Below, piece by piece: positions 56,298 through 64,000 of a DNA stretch of 64,000 nt. How positions within the stretch are numbered: position 1 is the first letter of the stretch; each line of letters starts with the position of its first letter. The notes beneath the pieces were generated by a model. The model had not been told where the DNA came from and searched no databases. It worked only from the letters and a program-made list of their open reading frames with translations. A program made the translations under genes and the position numbers. This stretch comes from Coniochaeta sp. PMI_546 (Eukaryota > Ascomycota > Sordariomycetes > Coniochaetales > Coniochaetaceae): assembly GCA_021432605.1 (NCBI GenBank), contig MU271154.1:624192-688191 (forward strand). Direction: 5' to 3'.

Positions 56298-57014
56298 ATG
56301 CCCACCACACTAGAAAAGGCGCGGAAGCACATCACCAAGAAGAAGGGTGCCGACGCCTCAGGTGCTCTTCACCAGTTTTCCCGGGATTCCAAGCGCCTCC
56401 AGACCGCTCAGATCCGGGATGAGCGCCTTGAGAAGCTCGCAAGGTCGAGAAAGAAGAGGGATAAGCCACTGCGTGAGTGATTTCCATGTTATAGTGACGT
56501 GGAGTCCTTTTGGTGAGTTAGTGCTAACTTGAGTTGCAGTCGAGCGCGTGGCTTTCTTCCAGGAAGTGAGCCGTGAGAACGGCGGCAAGGCCCTTGAGAT
56601 GGCTACCATCCACTCTAAGATCCAGGAGTATGTGTGCATCTGCTTTGCAGTCCTTTAATACACGCTGCTTATACATTTTACAGGTTTGTACACCAGTACG
56701 ACGAAGAGTACGAACGGCAGAAGAAGGCTCGCCGCCCAGGCCGGCCAGCCAGCGCGAAGGAGGATCTCTTGAAAGTTGCGATCAAGGGTCTCGAGACCGA
56801 GTATGAGAAAGGCTTCTGTAGGTTCCGTTCTCCACCTCTTGGCTTGTGACCCACTTCTTACAGTGATCCAGACGTACCAGACCTGACTGACGAGGTCAAT
56901 ATATCGGAGCTCGATCGTTGGGAAGGCTCGTGGGCTTACTTGTCAAATCTGAAATGGGTCAAGATCACAAAGACAGGAGATGTGAGGCCCTCGACTTTCC
57001 CTCCAAAAGCTTGA
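56298..57014 (+). CDS. TMA16: translation machinery-associated protein 16 (Tma16)
   Basis: Small ribosome-associated protein that binds pre-60S particles. Exons are 56298-56472, 56540-56627, 56684-56821 and 56864-57014, giving 183 aa (yeast 178). Conserved segments are MPTTLEKARKHITKKKG, HQFSRDSKRLQTAQIRDERLEKLA, PLVERVAFFQEV-like PLLERVAFFQEVSRENG, FVHQYDEEYERQKKARRPGRPAS, and the closing DVPDLTDEVNISELDRWEGSWAYLSNLKWVKITKTG followed by RPSTFPPKA. Intron 3 (42 nt) uses a GTTCCG donor; the nearer GTAGGT donor would give a stop. A second possible splice near the end gives a different tail (see findings). Confidence 0.9.
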
Positions 57015-57976
57015 GTCTGTTTCAGGATGGCGTTGTCTAGATGAAGGCCAACGACTGGGCCAAAGCACACTCAGTCGAAACACTCAGGTTTAGGAATGCC
57101 CGTACAGTCCGCAAACCCAAGTCGACAAACCAAGACGATGGTATAGATGTTCTATGACCGCGTTTCCGGGGACTGGCGTCAGTGGCATGCCAGCCCGTCC
57201 ATCGATTGGCAACCCTTGGGCCTTACGGACAGACTGCCATGACTTTGGTGTTTTACTTTAAGGACCATGGTGGAATTGCTTGTTGTTTTGCAGGTACTAT
57301 ATATGCAAGACGCTGGCCAACAGAATATGACCGCCGGAGGCAGATATCGGCATTTCCTCGGTAAGCGGGAACAGTCCTATTCCTGGATGAGGCTGGGTAT
57401 TACGACACTTGTGTTGTCGCCGAGGCACTTGCGTCAGAATGAGGGCAAATTGGATGGAGAGGACTATGAGTGACCAAATTGCAGCAAACCCGTGCGTAAA
57501 AGCCATTACTCCCCACAACTGCGCTCTCACAACTGTTGGCCTATGCTACTTCGTCGTCGAGATAGGATATTCTCTTCTGGCCGTCACTTCCATGACAATC
57601 GATAATGTGTACGTGGATGCTATACTTCACGTCTTGATCCCAGCTTTCGAGCGTGCCGTTCGACGTAATGCCTGGTCACAGGGTTTACTTCCCAATCTTG
57701 TTCAGTGTTATCACTTGAATCGCCCAGAGCTTGGTTTACGTTGGCGGTGGGAAAGGGGTCATGGAATATGAATGGCTTGTGGAGTGTCCAATGCTGCCCT
57801 AATGCTCGAATTCATACCAACGGGACCATTTTCGCCATGAATAAGCGCCATGCCTCCCGCGCGCGACCATCCCTATGACGCTAGTGCCGGGATCGGATCG
57901 AAAAACAGACAGGCTTTGTCTAAATGTTCGCGGGCCACTCTGAATACTCCGTGATGACTTTGTAGCACCATCAAGT
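57015..57976. other. intergenic, convergent TMA16 and FSH hydrolase
   Basis: 962 bp. The first 143 bases contain a 38-codon open stretch that could be an alternative last exon of TMA16 (57041-57157). I see no other gene. Confidence 0.45.
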
Positions 57977-58780
57977 CTATAAAGCCCCCGTTTCTCTTGC
58001 CAACTCGAGGATCTTCGAGACCACCAGTTCCACATCCGGCGCCTTGATTGGTATCCTGTGTTCTCCGTCCCACTCAGCCAGCTTAGTCGTTCCGCTCTTA
58101 CAGTACAATGTCATCAGCATTCTATGTCGGTCAATGCCGGGATCTTGTAATCCATGTACATGAACCGTCGGGGTTCGAATAGAGTGGTCGCCTTCATGGG
58201 ACATCGGCCAATCCGCAAATGCCATGCTCAGGCCATCGGCAGTTGCCACGTGACGTGGTGTAGAACCGAGGTCGCCTGTGGGATCGAGATTTACCAGGGG
58301 GGCACTACCGGCCATGAGGACGCCGAAGCGGAAACTGACATGAGCTCCAAGCTGCGGCAAGTGGTCTCGTCCCTCTACCGACTTGGGCGTCCTCTCCTGC
58401 AACCACAGCAAGCTCGCTGCTATCTTCGCGCCCTGCGAAAACCCTAGGACGCCGACCCAGTCGCCAGTGCCCGGGTCACTTTCGATGGCGGCTTTGCATT
58501 GGGAGAGGATCATGTCCGCGGCTTCGTGGGCATGCACCTCGTCATGCTCGTCCTGCCATCGAAGCCAGCGGTAAAAGGGTCCATAGTCGCCGTATACCCG
58601 CTCAATTGCCGAGTGGGCGCTACATGGGAAGGGACCGTCGAGAAAGACCAGACGGAAATGCAACGCTAGGCTAGAGGAAAGGAAGCGGCGGCACTGGAGA
58701 CGAAACACGGTCGCATTGACACCACCGCCGTGCAGACAGAGGATGCGAGGGAGGTGCAGTGGTGGGTTGACCGATGCCAT
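57977..58780 (-). CDS. FSH-type serine hydrolase (fungal thioesterase-like)
   Basis: A single 267-codon exon encoding an alpha/beta-hydrolase of the FSH family (Pfam FSH1). Visible features are the opening PRILCLHGGGVNATVF (oxyanion side), the nucleophile elbow GFSQGA with Ser115, Asp212 in HGLQDPG and His240 in GEHRIP, a complete Ser-Asp-His triad. In fungal clusters such enzymes (LovG, AzaC types) release polyketide products from synthases; other members are general esterases. The neighbouring NRPS-like gene, 2.2 kb away and divergent, suggests a role in secondary metabolism, but housekeeping genes flank its other side. Confidence 0.88.
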   Translation of the reverse strand: MASVNPPLHLPRILCLHGGGVNATVFRLQCRRFLSSSLALHFRLVFLDGPFPCSAHSAIERVYGDYGPFYRWLRWQDEHDEVHAHEAADMILSQCKAAIESDPGTGDWVGVLGFSQGAKIAASLLWLQERTPKSVEGRDHLPQLGAHVSFRFGVLMAGSAPLVNLDPTGDLGSTPRHVATADGLSMAFADWPMSHEGDHSIRTPTVHVHGLQDPGIDRHRMLMTLYCKSGTTKLAEWDGEHRIPIKAPDVELVVSKILELARETGAL

Positions 58781-60955
58781 TTTCTTTTGGCGTCGCCAGC
58801 ATTCAGACCGCAGCGGCGAGCAATACGAAATAAGCCAGAGACCTGGAGATGGTGTAAAACCTGAGAGTCAAGAGCTCCAAAACCGAACAACAAGAGGAGA
58901 TGAGTGACTGCAGGACAAAGAAGGCTGCCGTGAATCTTTAAAATGGTATCGCGGCGTTCGGCGCGCTATGCTATTGGTGACCCATGCGCTAGAGATCCCT
59001 TGGCTGCCCGCTGGCAGACCGGCAGCGGCAGCTACAGCTGTGGACTTACACGGGGTCTGGAAACTGCAAGCAGGCTGGTCAGCACTCAGCAAGCCATAGA
59101 AACAAGCCAAAGTGGATAAGATAAGCGACCTTGAAACTTGCGTTGTCGCCTCTCGCAATCTTAGCTGTCTACCAGCCGCAACTGTCGATTGTTGTACGTC
59201 AACAAACCATCAATGCTCTCACACCGCCTTTCCCCCCCGGCTATTCATCTCAGAGAAAATCACTGAAAATATATTTGGCGCTAAGAAGATAGGAGCGGCC
59301 AGAAACTTGAGGTCGAATGGACCTGGCAGCCGCAAGGCCGTTGTACACGAACATGAGTACCTTAATTATAGGCCTCCAAAGTGATACTCCCCACACTTGA
59401 AATGTTAAGGGGGTAAAAGAACTGATATCCGCATAGTTCTGTTCAAAGCAACGAGCACTCGACTCAGATATCCAATGGTTATTCTAGAAGTATGGCTCCC
59501 CTATCTCGCGCCTTCAACACATACTCGGTGTTTCCCCTTGGACCGTCAGGTGTCAGCTACATCTTCTGCGTCGGCGCCCTTGTTATTCTAGATGGCTCTC
59601 GTAGCTGTAACTGGTTTTAGCTGTGCCCAGCATTGCTATACTTGTTGGCCATTCTATCTGTGGCGTTCACGATGACGTTGAGCTTTGCCCGCTGCCACGC
59701 TGGTCACCGCATTTGGCACGTCTAAAGACATTGCGAACTCTTGATACACCAACTTCATTTGACGGCGTATAAGTGATGATCCGAAGACACTGGTGTGGTT
59801 TGTAGATATGTATTGGATGTGCGTGTACCGATCAGAGGCACAATTACACTCTCCCCAGGCTTGAAAATCTCTCTTTGGCGTTTCACGAAATGGCCGATGT
59901 ATCGAAGATCTATCCTACGGCGCAAGCAGGTAATCTATTCGATGGCAACATGAATTCGGGCTATGCAGATACCATCTTTGTACACACCGCAGCCTTGCAA
60001 TCCCAGACCGCTCACTTCGCACATCGCTTCGTGACTGCGAGGATGAGCGGTATGGTGTACCCTACTTTGGCACATCCAAGACACTCACTAGCTTGGCACT
60101 AGCTTGGTGCTGGTTTCCTCGACTAACTACAGCAGATCTGGCACGTATTTTGCATGTTCGATACAAATCGATCGATACCGGTCCGGGAAGGGGATTGAAG
60201 GTTTTTAAAGTTCAGGCTTTAGGTCTGCGATACTCACTTAGACGGACTTACGCTACTTCAGATGGTCACAATGGTGACGGAGATTTGATCCGGCTTGACA
60301 GGGCTCAATCACCTTTCTTCTGGGCAACGACTGGACAAATAGTATGCTCTCGCCCAGAGTGGCTACTATTCTCTATTGCCTGTGGAGCTTTGCTACAGTG
60401 CTACTCTGTGCCCTGGACGGTTTTCCAGCGTCATTGGAGGCTCCAACCTGTGCTAATTTGTGCAGACTTGTCCGAAGTGGCAAAGAAGCGAATCTTCGGT
60501 CTTGCCAACACGCGAGAGAGCGAGAAATGCAAAGCGAAACATAGTCTCCCGGATTTTACGGGGGACAAGAGGGCGAAGGGGTGGATCGGGCAGATCCCGT
60601 TGTTGATGGAGATCCCGGCCGCTTTTTCGAAGCGTTACAACTATTTGCCGCGTATCTACAAAGCGGAGAGCTCAAGTCTGTCGTCCCATTTAATTGCGGC
60701 GCATGTCCGAAAGGGGTATGTCGTATCTGTCGCACCGTATACAACGGTCACATAAAAGCTAGCAACAACCAAGTCGCGTCATGGGATCAACAGTGAGGAT
60801 CTGCGGCATCTATCTACACGGTATCGGTCTATACCAAGGTTGAGGTATAATGACAAGTATCGTTGTAGGATAAAACCCTCGATCTCTCTCCTGTTTTCCC
60901 GCAATCGTCAGCAAGCGAGACTTGAAGTCATTTGAGCCATAATATTGATCACATT
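58781..60955. other. 2.2 kb divergent region FSH hydrolase/NRPS-like gene
   Basis: Should hold both promoters. A 220-codon stretch at 60093-60755 is open but has no early ATG and no family match. I see no TATA box directly before 60956. Confidence 0.4.
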
Positions 60956-63900
60956 ATGGGTTCGAGACAGCCACAAACGACTAGCGGTTCCCGAAGCGGT
61001 CGACTACTTGTCAACATCGTTGACGAAGTTGCACAAGATGATCCCTTGCGGCCGTTTGCGTACTTGCCGAAGTCGAGCGTTCCACAAGATGGCTGGATGT
61101 CAATAAACTATCGCGAAGCCGCGAACGGCATCAACTACGTCGCACATGAGCTCGTTCGCGTCAACGGCCGCCCAGCTGTACACACCTTCCCAACTGTGGC
61201 TTACATCGGGCCTAATGATGTGCGTTATATCCTGTTCATACTCGGGGCTTGTAAGGCGGGCTTTAAGTCCCTCCTAATCTCCCCCAGGAATACCGATGAT
61301 GTTCAGCTCCATCTGTTCAATGCGACCCAATGCCAGCTCCTTTGGCATCCATCGACTCATGCCAAGCTCGTTCAGCCGTGGTTGGGACGACGGGATATAT
61401 CTGCTACCATCATGCCTGACCTGTCAACTTTGATCCATACTGCAGTCCCGCACTTCCCATACGGAAAGACTGCAGATGAGGCAGAGTGGAATCCTCTCGT
61501 GGTCTTGCACACTAGCGGGTCTACTGGGTTCCCCAAACCCGTCGTCTCCCGCCAGGGATTGTTCACCAAACTCGAAAGCTTCAGGGACTGGCCGGAATTT
61601 CACGGCACACGAGTTGCATACACAGTATGGGCACAGGAAGCCGACAAAGTATTCATGACAATGCCGTTATTTCATGCCGCCGGACTCTACGTTTTCATGG
61701 TTCTTACACTTCACATGGAGAAGACCTGTGCTCTACCTATTGCCGAACAGCCGATGAGCTCTGATATCATACAACAGTCCATCCTTTGCTCGAAATCGGA
61801 TGGCGCTGTCATGCCGTCGTCTGTCCTCGACGAGGTCGGGCGCTCGGAGGAGGGGATTGTTGTGCTGAAGAAATTGGCATTCGTCGCGTTCGGGGGAGGT
61901 AGCCTACCGAGGGACATCGGCAACAGGTTGGCGGAGAGGGGAGTAGTGCTTTCAAATGCAATTGGATCATCTGAGTAGGTGAAAGCCCTCCTGGAACTTG
62001 CCACCGTCCAGGTGCCATTCTATGTGCTAACATGAGTGTCACGGCTTTTGCAGAATGGGCATTTACCCCATCTATTTTATACGCGACCCAAAATTGTGGC
62101 AATACATGCTCTTCAACGCCGAGCTTATGGGGTGTGAATTTCGCCGCTGCGATGATTCCGGAGAGGATCTATATGAGTTATGGGCGGTGCGTCCGTCTTC
62201 ACCTGACCGGCCAGCGCCGCTGGTCTTCTACACTTTCCCGGATCTCAACGAATGGTCCACAAAAGACCTTTGGAAACCACATCCCACGCTCCCGGATTAT
62301 TGGCTTTACTGCGGCCGTGTCGACAATGTAATCGTTTTTTCCAATGGAGAGAAACTGAATCCGGTCACCATCGAGGACATGGTGTCTACTCACCCCGGGC
62401 TCAAAGGTGCGCTAGTTGCTGGCCAGGGTAAATTCCAGGCGGCCCTCATCTTAGAGCCTGTCTGTCCGCTGGTCGATGCTGAAGAAAAAGAGAGACTCAT
62501 TGATGATGTTTGGGACCTGATTCAAGAGGCAAATAAACAGACGGTCGCCCATGGACGTATTGCCAGGGACCTCATGATGGTTGCTCTTCCAGAGAAGCCG
62601 TTTGCGCGTTCAAGTAAAGGATCCATTCAGCGAGGCATCACGACGAAGATGTATGCAGACGAGATCAATGATTTGTATGAGGATACCCGTGAAGTCGGAC
62701 AGCCGGCATACTTGGATATGAGTACGAACGAAACGCTCATCAGGAGCATTCGCGCTCTTTTCGTCAGCATTGGAGTTCCATCTCTGGAACCGGATACGGA
62801 CTTTTTCAGTGCGGGTGTCGACTCATTACAAGTTATGACGGTCACACGTGCGCTACGTGCTAGTCTCGAAGCGGGGAGTATACATACGCATATCACGACA
62901 GCGACAATCTACAGCCATCCCACTCTGCGCAAGTTGGCGGAACATCTTCGGTCTGGAGATGGCAGCGGGTCGGAATCCAATGACACCGAGAATACAAGAC
63001 GTCTTTTGGCTCAATACACGCGAGATATCCCAGGATCTGTCGACGGAAAGTTGACACCAGTGTTTAAGCGTCAAACAGTCGTCCTTACTGGCTCAACGGG
63101 GAGCCTGGGGTCGTACCTCCTGGACGCGCTGATAGCCTGCCCTAATGTTGAGAAGGTCATAGCTCTGAACCGGTACGAGGACGGGGGCCAGGGAAAACAA
63201 GAATTTGTGAATCGCAGACGCGGACTGTCAACTTGCTGGGACAAAGTGTGCTTTCGTCATGCAGACCTAACCTCTCCGACACTTGGTGTGAGTCTCGCAG
63301 ATTACACGATGCTACGTACGGAGACAGATCGCATCATCCACAATGCTTGGCCCGTCAACTTCCATTACTCCACCGCGTCGTTTGCTCCACATGTGGCGGG
63401 CGTGCGACACTTGTTCGATCTCGCCGCTGCCGCGCGAAAAAGAGCAGCCCTCGTCTTTGTGTCAAGCCGTGGAGTCGTTGACCGTTGGCGCTCGGCGGAC
63501 CCCGTACCCGAATCTCAGTTGTCAGATCTGAGCCTCTCATCGCCGGGCTACGGACGGGCCAAGGCTGTGAGTAGTTTGGTGCTTGACGCGTGTTGCAGGG
63601 CCTCGGACGTCCCCTGTGCAAGTATCAGATTGGGACAAATAGCTGGACCTAAGTCATCAGAGGGGCAATGGAGTCCGCAAGAGTTTGTTCCGAGTCTTGT
63701 AAAGAGCAGTGTGCACCTCGGTGTCCTCCCAGGCGGAATGGGATCGATGAACGTGGTTGACTGGATCCCTGTTGAGGACATGGCTGGCCTGATATTAGAT
63801 GTGGCTGGGATCGCAGTGGATATCCCTGTAGACGACATCAAAGGGTACTTCCATGGTGTGAATCCTCAAACCACTACTTGGCAGTCTCTGGTTCCGGCCA

Positions 63901-64000
63901 TCATGGAGGTGTACGGCGATAAGATCAAAGAAGTTGTCTCCTTGGAGCGTTGGATTGATATGCTGGAGAAAAGTGCCTCCAACGCCGGAGATGCGGATGA
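60956..64000 (+). CDS. NRPS-like carboxylic acid reductase (A-T-R), 3' end outside window
   Basis: Exon 1 60956-61974 and exon 2 62054-64000, open to the edge, with an intron 61975-62053 that joins IGSSE-MGIYP. This is an adenylation-thiolation-reductase enzyme. The adenylation domain (about residues 20-500) has A3 HTSGSTGFPKPVV (about 185-197), A5 GSSEMG, A7 YWLYCGRVDNVIVFSNGEKLNP and the A10 Lys in SSKGSIQRG. The carrier domain has FFSAGVDSLQVM with Ser597 for the phosphopantetheine arm. The reductase domain opens with VVLTGSTGSLGSYLL (NADPH loop, about residue 685) and has Tyr839/Lys843 in GYGRAK. Such enzymes activate an aryl or amino acid and reduce it to the aldehyde or alcohol; no condensation domain is present. 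At least 989 residues are in the window; typical length is about 1,030-1,060. Confidence 0.93.

Noticed and set aside
58150-58200. Sequence resembling a tRNA B box (GGGTTCGAATAG)
   Set aside because: It lies inside the FSH coding exon and no acceptor stem or A box pairs with it.
1-64000. Search by eye for transposons, LTRs, virus-like genes, CRISPR arrays, 5S or other rRNA
   Set aside because: No terminal repeats, reverse transcriptase, integrase, transposase or capsid motifs, no regularly spaced repeats, and no 5S-like sequence were seen. Old, strongly mutated copies could escape this.

Overview
The window is nuclear DNA of a filamentous ascomycete (Pezizomycotina). Genes carry many short (about 45-105 nt) GT-AG introns with CTAAC/CTGAC-like branch sites, both tRNA genes have introns, and the gene set is typical of this group: complex I NUO40, RPN9, GAA1, RBD2, BUD20, aconitase, SKN7, MAM33, TMA16, a CFEM protein, a GH28 pectinase and an NRPS-like reductase. 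Scattered TACCTTA/AAGGTA palindromic tracts resemble those I know from Sordariomycetes, but the class is a weak inference. I recognise no transposon, virus-like element, rRNA gene or CRISPR array.

Layout. Positions 1-9400 hold compact housekeeping genes: NUO40 (partial, minus) divergent from RPN9; GAA1 and RBD2 on minus; a secreted GH28 pectinase converging on BUD20. Positions 11.1-18.2 kb hold mitochondrial aconitase (12 exons, one GC-AG intron, several very small exons), an RGG-rich HAD 'Swiss army knife' RNA-repair-like protein, tRNA-Ser(UGA) and a mini RSA3-domain protein. Positions 19.6-31.6 kb hold small or accessory genes: CFEM protein, Hva1-TUDOR mini-protein, a possible 35-aa peptide gene, a GAD-like PLP decarboxylase, a fungal multi-span membrane protein, a Ras-like GTPase without a CAAX box, tRNA-Asp(GUC) and an AMMECR1 protein. 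A 4.5 kb stretch without a recognisable gene (31.6-36.1 kb) precedes SKN7 on minus.

From 41.7 kb the region looks more accessory: an ankyrin-repeat protein with a PigL_N/STAND-like N-terminus, a decayed beta-lactamase-like gene, a 1,224-aa GPI-anchored mucin with a GATase1-like head, and a questin-oxidase-fold (DUF4243) protein that seems to lack the family's usual histidine motifs. MAM33 and TMA16 form a housekeeping divergent pair. At the right edge an FSH serine hydrolase and an adenylation-thiolation-reductase NRPS-like enzyme are divergently arranged and probably mark the edge of a secondary-metabolite cluster that continues past 64000.

All gene models were built by hand from reading frames, splice signals and remembered family sequences. 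No search was run.
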